The notes under the pieces were generated by a model that saw nothing but the letters and a program-made list of their open reading frames with translations, did no database searches and was not told the DNA's origin. DNA of 64,000 nt from Rhodoferax mekongensis (GTDB lineage Bacteria; Pseudomonadota; Gammaproteobacteria; Burkholderiales; Burkholderiaceae_C): NCBI RefSeq assembly GCF_032191775.1, contig NZ_CP132507.1:2505001-2569000 (forward strand), in the 5' to 3' direction. Shown in pieces: positions 1-8,229 of the stretch. The position numbers and the translations under genes were made by a program. Position 1 is the stretch's first letter; each line of letters starts with the position of its first letter.

Positions 1-38
1 AGGAACGGAGTCGCAGGCAGTCCCGATGAAGTGAATCT

Positions 39-401
39 TTAGACTGTTTGGGTGGGACGATCAGATGCCATATGGGCACCCAAAATCTCTTCGATCTTGA
101 GCTTGAGTGCTCTCGACTTCTCGTCCTTGGGAAAAAGAATGCCCACGCCCTGGGTTCTTCCCCCGGCAGCTTTTGCCGGAGTGATCCATGCTACTTTCCC
201 TGCAACAGGGTAGCGCTGCATATCTTCAGGCAAGGACAAAAGCACGTAGACATCGTCACCTAAGTTGTAGTCACGGGTAGTAGGTATGAAAACCCCACCC
301 TCGGTAAACATGGGGATGTACGCAGCGTAGAGTGCAGCCTTTTCCTTGATGGAGAGCTGGATAACGCTGGGCCGGGCGCTGGGGGTAGAGGTGCTGCTCA
401 T
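39..401 (-). CDS. pilZ: Type IV pilus assembly protein PilZ
   Basis: 120 residues. It is needed for type IV pilus biogenesis and works in the cytoplasm with the pilus machinery. The core (LYAAYIPMF, then GGVFIPTT, PVAGKVAWITP and the DRPTQT end) follows Pseudomonas PilZ almost residue for residue. As in that protein, the RxxxR motif that binds cyclic-di-GMP in other PilZ-domain proteins is not visible near the N-terminus, so direct nucleotide binding is doubtful. The start at 401 is chosen because AAGGA lies a few bases upstream and the ATG overlaps the holB stop (ATGA, 398-401). A longer in-frame reading to 524 lies inside holB and was rejected. It is the last gene of the mltG-tmk-holB-pilZ operon seen here; the next gene falls outside the window. 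Confidence 0.93.
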   Translation of the reverse strand: MSSTSTPSARPSVIQLSIKEKAALYAAYIPMFTEGGVFIPTTRDYNLGDDVYVLLSLPEDMQRYPVAGKVAWITPAKAAGGRTQGVGILFPKDEKSRALKLKIEEILGAHMASDRPTQTV

Positions 402-1423
402 TTTTTCCTTGGGTCGCCAGAGTTTAGGACGGATTGCGCCTGAGAGACAAGAGCTTCCGCCATCAACCCTGCGTTTAAGGGATGTTCCATGGTTTTCATT
501 GCACCAGCTAACTGTTTGGACCATTGAGCTAGCAACTTGATATCCGTCTTTATGCCTTGCAATGAGGTCTTTGGAAAGAACCGGGGCTCAGCCCCGGAAA
601 ACTGAAGCATCAAATCGTGGCACACCTTGTGTGCAGCGTCGATCTGAAGCGCAGCTCCCCAGTCCTTGAAGACAGTCGTATCTCCTGCCAGCAAGGCTTT
701 GGGTATCAGGGGCCAGGCTTCCAGCGCGGAACCGGCACTCGCGATAGCGAAGGCATCGTCTGGCCTGCCGCCTGAAGCCTGAAGTGCCAAAGGAATCACG
801 TCCCGTGAAAGGCCCTGCGCCACCAGCCAATCGCTGGCCTCATCTGGGGATGGCCATTCCATGGTGTGAGCTATACACCTGCTACGGATGGTAGGCAACA
901 ACTGATGCGCAGATTCACTGGCCAATACAAACCGCACATCGCCCACCGGCTCTTCCAAGGTCTTCAGCAAGGCATTCGCCGTGATGTGGTTCATGTCTTC
1001 CGCGGGGAATACCAGCACCACTTTCCCCCTGCCCCTCGCGCTTGTTCGCTGCGCAAACTCTACGGCTTCCCGCATGGCGTCAACACGAATCTCTTTACTC
1101 GGTTTGCGTTTCTTGTCGTCGATTTCGGATTGCGCTTTCTCACTGAGCGGCCAAAGCAGCTCGAGCATGGTGGTCTCCGGCATCAATACACACAAATCTG
1201 CGTGGGTGCGCACATCGATGGCATGGCAGCTTCCACAAGTACCGCAGGCGCCATGGGGGCCTGGGGATTCACATAGCCATGCCCTGGCCAAGGCTAGGCC
1301 CAAAGTGTATTGCCCGAGCCCCGAGGGACCTTGCAATAGCCATGCATGACCGCGCTGGCTTAAGAGCGACCTCGTCTGCCGTTGAATCCAAGGCGCCATT
1401 GGAAAGGTCTTGTCCTGCGTCAT
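398..1423 (-). CDS. holB: DNA polymerase III subunit delta'
   Basis: 341 residues. Delta' is a stator subunit of the clamp loader that places the beta clamp on DNA. The N-terminus shows an AAA+ fold with a degenerate P-loop at residues 32-40 (GPSGLGQYT, with the Lys replaced), as expected because delta' does not hydrolyse ATP. Four cysteines at 51, 60, 63 and 66 form the zinc module, and IRSRC near residue 180 is the conserved sensor/arginine-finger segment. The start overlaps the tmk stop and the end overlaps the pilZ start, both as ATGA, so translation is probably coupled along the operon. The length is normal for the family. Confidence 0.95.
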   Translation of the reverse strand: MTQDKTFPMAPWIQRQTRSLLSQRGHAWLLQGPSGLGQYTLGLALARAWLCESPGPHGACGTCGSCHAIDVRTHADLCVLMPETTMLELLWPLSEKAQSEIDDKKRKPSKEIRVDAMREAVEFAQRTSARGRGKVVLVFPAEDMNHITANALLKTLEEPVGDVRFVLASESAHQLLPTIRSRCIAHTMEWPSPDEASDWLVAQGLSRDVIPLALQASGGRPDDAFAIASAGSALEAWPLIPKALLAGDTTVFKDWGAALQIDAAHKVCHDLMLQFSGAEPRFFPKTSLQGIKTDIKLLAQWSKQLAGAMKTMEHPLNAGLMAEALVSQAQSVLNSGDPRKK

Positions 1424-2076
1424 GCCGGAAAATAGCCTCGTTCGGATAGGACCGCTATTACGTCACGTCGGACCTCTGAAGGCGTTTGGTCCGCATCAAT
1501 ACGCGCAAAACGTACTGGATCCGATGAGGCACGACGTGCATAGCCCTTTGCAACCTGCTCAAAAAAAGCTTGTGGCTGCGACTCAAACTTGTCCGGAACC
1601 CGGGCGCCAGCAAGCCGGACAGCAGCAACGGCCGGGGGTAAATCGAACCAGATGGTGGTTTGAGGCTTCAATAGGTCTGCCGGGGAGTTGCCACCTTGCG
1701 AAGGCAGCTTACCCTGCACCCAATACTCCAGGGTTTCCAACATTTGCCAGTCAAAGCCTCTTCCTGCACCTTGATATGCAAAACTGGCGTCCGAAAAACG
1801 GTCGCACAACACGACATCCCCTTTGTGCAGCGCTGGAACGATCACCTTTTGCACATGGTCACGACGCGCTGCAAACACCAGCAGGGCCTCGGTCATGGCG
1901 TCCATCGGGTCGTTCAACACCATGTTGCGCAACTGTTCGGCCAAGGGCGTTCCACCCGGTTCCCGGGTCAATGTGACGGTACGGCCTGCATCCAAAAAAG
2001 CTTGTCGTACAGCATCAATGTGTGTGGACTTGCCCGCACCATCGATACCTTCAAAACTGATGAATAGTCCTTGCAT
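1420..2076 (-). CDS. tmk: Thymidylate kinase
   Basis: 218 residues. It phosphorylates dTMP to dTDP in the cytoplasm. The P-loop is at residues 10-17 (GIDGAGKS), followed by the substrate segment [10 protein letters not shown] and the [12 protein letters not shown] motif. The reading frame is open upstream to 2343, but that part overlaps mltG in another frame, and homologues begin with a short hydrophobic stretch before the P-loop, so the ATG at 2076 is the start. It lies 10 bases after the mltG stop and overlaps holB by four bases. Normal length. Confidence 0.95.
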   Translation of the reverse strand: MQGLFISFEGIDGAGKSTHIDAVRQAFLDAGRTVTLTREPGGTPLAEQLRNMVLNDPMDAMTEALLVFAARRDHVQKVIVPALHKGDVVLCDRFSDASFAYQGAGRGFDWQMLETLEYWVQGKLPSQGGNSPADLLKPQTTIWFDLPPAVAAVRLAGARVPDKFESQPQAFFEQVAKGYARRASSDPVRFARIDADQTPSEVRRDVIAVLSERGYFPA

Positions 2077-2086
2077 AGCCGACAAC

Positions 2087-3103
2087 TCAGCGCCCTCTTT
2101 GGTATTTGTCAACTGCCCTATTGTGCTCGTCCAGGGTATTGCTGAAGTGGCTACTGCCATCCCCGCGGGCCACGAAATAGAGGGCCTTGGAGCTCTGCGG
2201 GTTGACCGCCGCCAGCAATGCTGAGCGGCCGGGAAGCGAAATAGGTGTGGGTGGCAGGCCGTTGCGTGTGTAGGTGTTGTAGGGCGAGTCGTTCTGCAAA
2301 TCAGTACGCCGCAGGTTGCCATCAAACTTGTCACCCAAGCCATAAATTACCGTCGGGTCTGTTTGCAAACGCATGCCGATCTGCAGGCGGTTGTTGAATA
2401 CGGCTGAAATCAGGCCTTGGTCTGCAGTGCGCCCTGTTTCCTTTTCGATGATGCTCGCCAGTACCAGTGCCTGGTCAGGGCTCTGCAGCGCCAACGAGGG
2501 AGTCCTGAGTTTCCATGCCGCTTCCAGGTGTTGATCCATGGAGCGCATGGCCCGCCGCAACACAGCCAGATCACTGCTGCCCTTGGAGTAGGTGTAAGTG
2601 TCCGGGAAAAAGCGCCCTTCGGGGTGTTGACCACTCCTGTCCAAGGCTTCCATCACTGATTCATCAGACATGGTTTTGCTGTCAGGTCGCAGACCTTCGG
2701 CCTTGGCCAGTGCCTGTCTGGCTTGGCGGAAGGTCCAGCCCTCCACCAGGGTCACGGAACGTAAGGCTTCATCACCTTGAACTACCTTTTGCAGCAGCGT
2801 CATGGGCGTGGTGCCCTCCGGCAACTCATAGCTGCCCGCCCGAATGTTGCGGGACTTCCCTGAAATCCGGAACCACCAATACAACAGGTCGGGCTGGACC
2901 TTGACTCCGGCAGCGGCGACCAAGCGCGCCACGTCTCTGGGGCTGCTACCTGGCTCAATATTCAGGTCCACGCTGGCAGCGCTTTGCGCCAGTGGTGCAT
3001 GGACCCACGCAAATCCTGCGGCAAACAGGGCAGCTACTGCCAGAACAACCGCAATCAAAAAGCGCACAGCCCTACTCTCAGTCAGGATGAAACGGGGAAT
3101 CAT
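2087..3103 (-). CDS. mltG: Endolytic murein transglycosylase MltG
   Basis: 338 residues. It is an inner-membrane lytic transglycosylase that cleaves nascent peptidoglycan strands and so limits glycan length. One N-terminal membrane segment (about residues 13-32) is followed by a LysM-like region and the YceG catalytic domain. The active-site Glu lies in ASIIEKETG, and the [10 protein letters not shown] and [13 protein letters not shown] motifs are intact. It is the first gene of the leftward operon leading to tmk, holB and pilZ. Its ATG (3101-3103) is only 10 bases from the divergent ygfZ start, so the two promoters must reach into each other's coding sequence. Confidence 0.95.
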   Translation of the reverse strand: MIPRFILTESRAVRFLIAVVLAVAALFAAGFAWVHAPLAQSAASVDLNIEPGSSPRDVARLVAAAGVKVQPDLLYWWFRISGKSRNIRAGSYELPEGTTPMTLLQKVVQGDEALRSVTLVEGWTFRQARQALAKAEGLRPDSKTMSDESVMEALDRSGQHPEGRFFPDTYTYSKGSSDLAVLRRAMRSMDQHLEAAWKLRTPSLALQSPDQALVLASIIEKETGRTADQGLISAVFNNRLQIGMRLQTDPTVIYGLGDKFDGNLRRTDLQNDSPYNTYTRNGLPPTPISLPGRSALLAAVNPQSSKALYFVARGDGSSHFSNTLDEHNRAVDKYQRGR

Positions 3104-3106
3104 AAT
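3101..3106 (+). promoter_or_regulatory. -10-like hexamer just upstream of ygfZ
   Basis: CATAAT ends 7 bases before the ygfZ ATG, and there is no Shine-Dalgarno sequence between them. A transcript started from it would begin at or next to the ATG (leaderless). The hexamer overlaps the mltG start codon on the other strand. No good -35 box is visible. Prediction only. Confidence 0.4.
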
Positions 3107-3113
3107 TCAGCCT

Positions 3114-4043
3114 ATGACCAGTCAGAACCTGTTGCCCTCCACTTCCCTGCCCGACGGCATCGCTCGCTTGAACCATTTGGGCGTGATCCTTATCCATGGC
3201 GAAGACGCCGCCAAGTTTATTCATGGTCAATTGACGCAAGACTTTGCGCTTCTTGGGCCTGACCAAGCCCGTCTTGCCGCCTTTTGTTCCGCCAAGGGAC
3301 GCATGCAAGCATCGTTTGTTGGTATCAAAGCCCCTGATGGGGATATTCTTTTGGTGTGCAGCCGGGATTTGCTGCCCACCACCTTGAAGCGACTGTCGAT
3401 GTTCGTCATGCGTGCCAAGGCCAAACTTACCGATGCATCGGAAGATTTCGCCCTTTGGGGACTTGCGGGTAATGCTACAAAAAATATAGCTGCTGGTGCA
3501 TATCCGGCGTGGGCCAAGTGGGATATTGATCATGATTCGATCATCAACCTCTATCCTGCGGCGGGCGTGCCTCGTCAGCTCCTGATCCGGCCGGCTAATC
3601 TTGGCGCACCGGAAGGGCCGGAAATGGGATTGCCGGTCTGGCAATGGGGCGAGGTAATGAGTGGAGTCGCCACATTGACCGCTCCTGTGGTTGAAGCCTT
3701 TGTGCCCCAGATGTTGAATTACGAATCGGTGGGGGGCGTGAGCTTCAAAAAAGGTTGTTATCCGGGTCAGGAGGTGGTGGCGCGCAGCCAGTTCCGCGGC
3801 ACCCTCAAGCGTCGGGCTTTCGTCGGCCAAAGCGCATCGCTACTTTCGGCTGGGCAGGAGGTCTTCGCCAATGGCGATGCTGAACAGCCCGTGGGGCTGG
3901 TCGTCCAGGCGGCGCATGATCCTCAGGGGGGATCCGTGGTCATCGTGTCTCTTCAGTTGGCGGCCACCGATGGACTTTTGCGTGTCGGAGATGCCGAGAT
4001 CCAGCTTCTGCCACTTCCGTATCCCCTCTTGGAAGATATTTGA
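3114..4043 (+). CDS. ygfZ: tRNA-modifying / Fe-S maintenance protein YgfZ
   Basis: 309 residues. It is a folate-binding protein of the aminomethyltransferase (GcvT-like) fold that helps maintain iron-sulfur enzymes such as MiaB. The family signature KGCYPGQE is at residues 213-220, with the conserved Cys at 215. The start at 3114 is used because the earlier in-frame ATGs lie within mltG and homologues begin at this position. Residues 121-138 (ATKNIAAGAYP...) are encoded by a copy of the dispersed palindromic repeat described separately. Divergent from mltG; probably monocistronic. Confidence 0.92.
   Translation: MTSQNLLPSTSLPDGIARLNHLGVILIHGEDAAKFIHGQLTQDFALLGPDQARLAAFCSAKGRMQASFVGIKAPDGDILLVCSRDLLPTTLKRLSMFVMRAKAKLTDASEDFALWGLAGNATKNIAAGAYPAWAKWDIDHDSIINLYPAAGVPRQLLIRPANLGAPEGPEMGLPVWQWGEVMSGVATLTAPVVEAFVPQMLNYESVGGVSFKKGCYPGQEVVARSQFRGTLKRRAFVGQSASLLSAGQEVFANGDAEQPVGLVVQAAHDPQGGSVVIVSLQLAATDGLLRVGDAEIQLLPLPYPLLEDI
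3474..3528 (+). repeat. Dispersed palindromic repeat, copy in ygfZ
   Basis: It begins GCTACAAAAAATATAGC and continues with TGCTGGTGC and a GG-CG block, matching the head and core of the other copies. It lies in the gene's coding sense, in frame ATxxIAAxA. Confidence 0.6.
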
Positions 4044-4147
4044 GGGGTATTCATCCTCTGAATTTTCGGCTAGACGGATGACGTTGCCCCCTTAGCCCCT
4101 CATAATAGGTAAAGAAAGACAACGCGCCGAAGGGAATCCGCCCGCCT

Positions 4148-4783
4148 ATGTCCACATCGCTCACCAAAGAAGAAGCTTTCGCCCGCTTGGGTGCAATCAC
4201 CCGGGAAATGCACGAGGCCTTGTCGGTGCTGGGACACAACCAGCTCCACAACATCGTGGAGGAAATTCCCAATGCGCGTGACCGCCTGGCCTACGTCGGC
4301 AAAATGACCGAGGACGCCGCCAACAAGGTATTGACTTTGGTTGAGGTGGCCAAGCCCGACTGTGACGATCTTTCCGGTCGTGGCAATGAGTTGGGCGAGG
4401 CGCTGAGCCGCCTGGCCCAGACTCCCGATCTGAGCACGGACAAAGCCCGCGGAATGCTGGTCACTTGCGCAAAGTTCGCCCACTCCACGGCGGCCTTCTC
4501 GTCCAAACAATCCGAGATCCTGAGCGACATCATGATGGCGCAGGACTTTCAGGACTTGTCTGGTCAGGTGATCAAAAAGGTGATCGACATCATCACGCGC
4601 ACCGAAATGCAGTTGGTCCAGTTGCTGATCGATAGCTCCCCCGAAACGGTGGGAGCGCCGAAAACCAATGAATCAAGCGCTGCCGCTTCGGTAGATACGC
4701 ATGTCCTGGAAGGACCTCAAACGGCAGAGACTGCGCTCAAGCAGGACGACGTGGACGACCTGCTGGCATCACTGGGTTTTTAA
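4148..4783 (+). CDS. cheZ: Chemotaxis phosphatase CheZ
   Basis: 211 residues. It removes the phosphate from CheY-P and so resets the flagellar switch signal. The long helical-bundle sequence carries the catalytic block AQDFQDLSGQV, where D136 and Q140 match the E. coli catalytic Asp143 and Gln147. The C-terminal CheY-binding peptide is present (DDVDDLLASLGF, 200-211). No cheY or other chemotaxis gene lies nearby, so this is an orphan locus within the window. The 104-base upstream gap shows no convincing sigma-28 promoter. Confidence 0.95.
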   Translation: MSTSLTKEEAFARLGAITREMHEALSVLGHNQLHNIVEEIPNARDRLAYVGKMTEDAANKVLTLVEVAKPDCDDLSGRGNELGEALSRLAQTPDLSTDKARGMLVTCAKFAHSTAAFSSKQSEILSDIMMAQDFQDLSGQVIKKVIDIITRTEMQLVQLLIDSSPETVGAPKTNESSAAASVDTHVLEGPQTAETALKQDDVDDLLASLGF

Positions 4784-4796
4784 GTTTTCCAAGGTT

Positions 4797-5663
4797 TCAG
4801 GCCCAGCGCAATTCCATCGTCTGGTGCGCAATGCCGGCTTCCATGTATTCAGCGCCTTGCCGGACAAATCCTTCCCGGAGATAAAAGCCCACCGCGCTTA
4901 CTTGCGCATGCAAGACGATGCCTGTGTCTCCCCGGTCTTTGGAGACGGCCATCAACGCATGCAAAACTTGCCGGGCCAGACCTTGGCCCCGCAATGCTTT
5001 TTCGGTGGCCATGCGCCCAATGCGGCCCATGCGAGGCTCATGCTGCATGAGACGCCCGCTTGCCACGACCTGGCCCAGTCCATTTTCAGCGACGGCATGG
5101 ATGGCGGTAGCGTCCGCCTCGTCACACATGAGCGCTTCATCAATCCCCTGCTCGGCTGCAAACACCCGGTGGCGCAGTGGAACAATCTGCTCCGCCAGCG
5201 ACTCCCATGCCCCGGTGTGAGCACGAACAGAAGGCTTGCCCGCTTCATAGTCTGTCATCAAGCGGCGTAGCGGTTCAGGAACTGAGCGCGAGGTTTGGGT
5301 CGCGGGGTGTGCGAACACGTAAACCAACTCGGCCGTGATCAGCAGCTTCTCGCCCTGAAAAATCGCCCCACTGAAGTGGATTGAGCTGGTGCCAATGCGC
5401 TCGCAACGCAAGCCCACGTGCAACAGATCGTCGTAATGGGCAGAGGCGTGGTATTCCACTGTGGCCTTTTTGACGTAGAGGTCGCCCTCCAGCATCACCA
5501 TCGCAGCCTCATAAGGTACCGCCAAGGCGCGCCAATAGTCGGCCATGGCAGTGTCCAGATAGGTCAGGTAGTGGGCATTGAACACAATCTTTTGCATGTC
5601 CACTTCAGACCAACGCACCCGCAGGGTGTGAAAGAAGCGGAAGTCATTGCGCGTAAGGGTCAT
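4797..5663 (-). CDS. Fusion of YbgC-type acyl-CoA thioesterase and GNAT acetyltransferase
   Basis: 288 residues in two parts. Residues 1-140 are a hotdog-fold 4-hydroxybenzoyl-CoA/YbgC thioesterase: RVRWSEVDMQKIVFNAHYL carries the catalytic Asp at 22, and VEYHASAHYDD is the later conserved block. Residues 145-288 are a GNAT N-acetyltransferase with an RHRVFAAEQG ElaA-like start, an acetyl-CoA loop near RMATEKALRGQGLAR, and FYLREGF. Substrates are unknown. The gene converges on cheZ with a 13-base gap and lies 12 bases downstream of the next leftward gene's stop. A frameshift artefact is unlikely, because both parts read through cleanly in one frame. Confidence 0.88.
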   Translation of the reverse strand: MTLTRNDFRFFHTLRVRWSEVDMQKIVFNAHYLTYLDTAMADYWRALAVPYEAAMVMLEGDLYVKKATVEYHASAHYDDLLHVGLRCERIGTSSIHFSGAIFQGEKLLITAELVYVFAHPATQTSRSVPEPLRRLMTDYEAGKPSVRAHTGAWESLAEQIVPLRHRVFAAEQGIDEALMCDEADATAIHAVAENGLGQVVASGRLMQHEPRMGRIGRMATEKALRGQGLARQVLHALMAVSKDRGDTGIVLHAQVSAVGFYLREGFVRQGAEYMEAGIAHQTMELRWA

Positions 5664-5675
5664 GGCTGAGCTTCC

Positions 5676-6668
5676 TCAAGTCAGGTGAAAAGCGGCGCGC
5701 AAGGCTCTGGCCGCATCCGCATGGGCCGTCGCGGCCTCGCTGATGGCACGGCCCATTTTGATGAATTCATGTACGACGCCGCGGTAAATCTCCAAGTCCA
5801 CAGCCACTCCCGCCATGCGAAGCCGGTCTGCATATTGCACCCCCTCGTCCACCAGCGGGTCACACTCCGCCAGGCCGATCCAAGCCGGTGCCACTCCGCT
5901 CAGGTCTGCCTCGAATCCATCCGCGCGTAAGCCGTCCAGAGGGGCGAAGCGCCAATCATCACGGTCAGCGGGTGTGCGGATGTATTGTTCAAAGAAATAG
6001 GTAATGTTTGCTTCATCCAGCACAAAGCCCTTGGCAAATCGCCTGTGGGAGGCCGTGTTCTGGTGGCCGGCGCAGCCCGGATAGAACAAGAACTGCAATG
6101 CCAGTGGGAGCGCATGGTCACGCGCTTCGATGGCACAAGCTGCAGACAAAGTGCCCCCTGCACTGTCCCCTCCGATGGCCAGTTTGGTGCCGTCCAGCCC
6201 CCTGGCCGCGCCATGGCGCGCAATCCATTGCAGTGCGTCCCAGCTGTCTTCATGGGCGGTGGGAAATTTGAACTCCGGCGCCAGCCGGTAGTCCAGAGAC
6301 ACCACTGCACATCCCGCCAGGTGGGCCAATCGGCGGCACAAGCCGTCGTGGGTGGCTATGTTGCCGACGGTAAAGCCGCCGCCGTGCAAGTACAGCAGCA
6401 CCGGCAAGGTGCCGTGGGTGGGCGCATAGTGGCGTGCCGGCAATGCGTAGCAATCCCGTGCAGGGATGGTGAAGTCCTCCACACGGGCCAGCTTTTGTAC
6501 CGGGAGTTCCAGCACATTGGCTGCTGCCGCGTAGGCCGCTTTGGCTTGTGCTGCATTCATCGCGTGCATGGGCACATGGCCGGCGCGGGCGATGCTGTCC
6601 ACCACTTTCAGGGTGGCCGGCGTGAGCAGCGTGCGCGGGTTGGCGTGGTGGTCAAAATGGTGACTCAT
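5676..6668 (-). CDS. Alpha/beta hydrolase, hormone-sensitive lipase family
   Basis: 330 residues. Carboxylesterase of the GDXG/HSL family, probably cytoplasmic since no signal peptide is seen. The oxyanion motif HGGG is at 95-98 and the nucleophile elbow GDSAG at 167-171 (Ser169). The C-terminal ECDPLVDEG Asp and VHEF His complete the triad. The ATG at 6668 is chosen because the upstream extension crosses the divergent gene's start region and lacks family similarity. The substrate cannot be told from sequence. It may be co-transcribed with the downstream fusion gene (12-base gap). Confidence 0.9.
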   Translation of the reverse strand: MSHHFDHHANPRTLLTPATLKVVDSIARAGHVPMHAMNAAQAKAAYAAAANVLELPVQKLARVEDFTIPARDCYALPARHYAPTHGTLPVLLYLHGGGFTVGNIATHDGLCRRLAHLAGCAVVSLDYRLAPEFKFPTAHEDSWDALQWIARHGAARGLDGTKLAIGGDSAGGTLSAACAIEARDHALPLALQFLFYPGCAGHQNTASHRRFAKGFVLDEANITYFFEQYIRTPADRDDWRFAPLDGLRADGFEADLSGVAPAWIGLAECDPLVDEGVQYADRLRMAGVAVDLEIYRGVVHEFIKMGRAISEAATAHADAARALRAAFHLT

Positions 6669-6723
6669 GGCAGGCGGAAGAATCGCTACAGTGGGGATTC
6701 GTTCAATCCTACACGGCGGCACC

Positions 6724-7860
6724 ATGGCTTTGATCTATTACGTGACCCAGATTCAGTTCGAGTGTGGCGCCATCCGGTTATTACGCAGCGAATGCGAGCG
6801 CACCAGCATCACCCGCCCATTGATCGTGACCGATGCAGGTGTCAAATCGGCCGGAATTCTGCAAAAAGCATTGGATGCCTTGGGTGGCATGCCCGTGGCG
6901 GTTTTTGACCAGACCCCCTCCAACCCCACAGAGGCCGCGGTTCGAGCGGCGGCAGCCCTCTACCGCGCGCAGGGCTGTGATGGGCTGATTGCGGTGGGCG
7001 GCGGCTCCGCGATCGATTGCGCCAAGGGTGTTGCTATTGCCGCCACGCATGAAGGCCCCCTCACCTACTACGCCACCATCGAGGGTGGCTCCGCGCGCAT
7101 CACCGAGCGGGTCGCTCCCTTGATCGCGGTACCCACCACCAGCGGCACCGGCAGCGAAGTGGCGCGCGGCGCCATCATCATCGTGGATGACCATCGCAAA
7201 CTCGGCTTTCATAGCTGGCACCTGGTGCCCAAAACTGCGATTTGCGACCCGGAACTCACTTTGGGCCTGCCACCGCGTCTGACGGCGGCCACCGGCATGG
7301 ATGCCGTCGCGCATTGCATGGAAACCTTCATGGCGGCGGCCTTCAACCCGCCGGCAGACGGCATTGCGCTGGATGGTCTGGAGCGGGCATGGGCACACAT
7401 CGAGCGTGCCACCACCAACGGCAGTGACGTGGAGGCCCGCACCCAACTCATGAGCGCCAGCATGCAAGGCGCCATGGCCTTTCAGAAAGGGCTGGGTTGT
7501 GTTCACTCCTTGAGCCACAGTCTGGGCGGTGTGGACCCTCGCCTGCACCATGGCACCCTGAATGCCATGTTTTTGCCGGCAGTCATCGCCTTCAATGCGG
7601 CGGCTGAATCCGTGCAAAAAGACAAGCGCTTGCAACGCATGGCCCACGCCATGGGTGTGGCGTCCGCCTCTGACCTGGGTGAGGCGGTAAAAGACATGAA
7701 CGCCCGGCTGGGCTTGCCCACCGGTCTGGCTGCCATGGGCGTCACCGGGGACTTGTTTGACCGCATCATCACCGGCGCCCTGGCGGACCACTGCCACAAA
7801 ACCAATCCCCGTCTCGCGACCGCAGACGATTACCGGCACATGCTGCTGCAATCACTTTGA
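6724..7860 (+). CDS. Iron-containing alcohol dehydrogenase
   Basis: 378 residues. Group III NAD(P)-dependent alcohol dehydrogenase. The cofactor motif GGGSAIDCAKG is at 92-102, followed by PTTSGTGSE at 137-145. Metal ligands are Asp193 and His197 in GMDAVAHCME, with the His261 and His275/276 region in CVHSLSHSLGG and HHGTLNA. The length is normal. The ATG at 6724 leaves 55 bases to the divergent hydrolase. The substrate is unknown; maleylacetate reductase-like and butanol dehydrogenase-like relatives share these motifs. Confidence 0.92.
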   Translation: MALIYYVTQIQFECGAIRLLRSECERTSITRPLIVTDAGVKSAGILQKALDALGGMPVAVFDQTPSNPTEAAVRAAAALYRAQGCDGLIAVGGGSAIDCAKGVAIAATHEGPLTYYATIEGGSARITERVAPLIAVPTTSGTGSEVARGAIIIVDDHRKLGFHSWHLVPKTAICDPELTLGLPPRLTAATGMDAVAHCMETFMAAAFNPPADGIALDGLERAWAHIERATTNGSDVEARTQLMSASMQGAMAFQKGLGCVHSLSHSLGGVDPRLHHGTLNAMFLPAVIAFNAAAESVQKDKRLQRMAHAMGVASASDLGEAVKDMNARLGLPTGLAAMGVTGDLFDRIITGALADHCHKTNPRLATADDYRHMLLQSL

Positions 7861-7961
7861 GTCACTCAGTGCACCACGAGTAATTTCAATGTCAGTGGGA
7901 CAGATACACTGCGTTTCACCTTGAGATATGGTGCTCAGGGCTTTGATGAAGTTCGTTATCC

Positions 7962-8229
7962 ATGCCCCAAGAAAAGCCTCGTGACTCAGTCAAAACGCAG
8001 CTGCTGCGCGGTACATACCCGCGCTTGTACATCGCCATCCTGGTGATCATGGTTGTGGTGAGTTTGTTACGCTACCACTTGCTCATCAGAGACACGGTCA
8101 GCGACGCCTCACAACAAAGGGCGCTGCAACTGGAAATGATAGGGAGATACGTTCCGGAAAATTTGCTTCAGCAAAGCTTGAATGCCTCAGCCACCGAAAG
8201 ACAACGGTACTTGCTCGCCACTTTGGATG
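7962..8229 (+). pseudogene. 5' fragment of an IS-interrupted PAS-GGDEF-EAL gene
   Basis: This fragment encodes the first 89 residues of a membrane sensor: a short cytoplasmic start, a membrane helix near residues 22-42, and the beginning of a periplasmic region (LLRYHLLIRDTVSDAS...). The reading is then cut by the IS30-family insertion at 8230. Removing the element and one copy of the ATG duplication joins this frame exactly to the frame starting at 9464, which proves that the two pieces were one gene. The intact product would be about 935 residues. Confidence 0.9.

Noticed and set aside
1..38. Start of a tatD gene, which often follows pilZ
   Set aside because: The 38 bases are too few to show a convincing start or TatD motif.
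4100..4147. Sigma-28 flagellar promoter before cheZ
   Set aside because: TAAAGAAA and GCCGAAGG are present, but the spacing is only about 8 bases instead of about 11 and the second box is poor.
7203..7240. Possible repeat copy in the iron alcohol dehydrogenase (CATAGCTGGCACC)
   Set aside because: Only the ATAGCTGG part matches; the head and GGGCGC block are missing and the residues fit the native enzyme.
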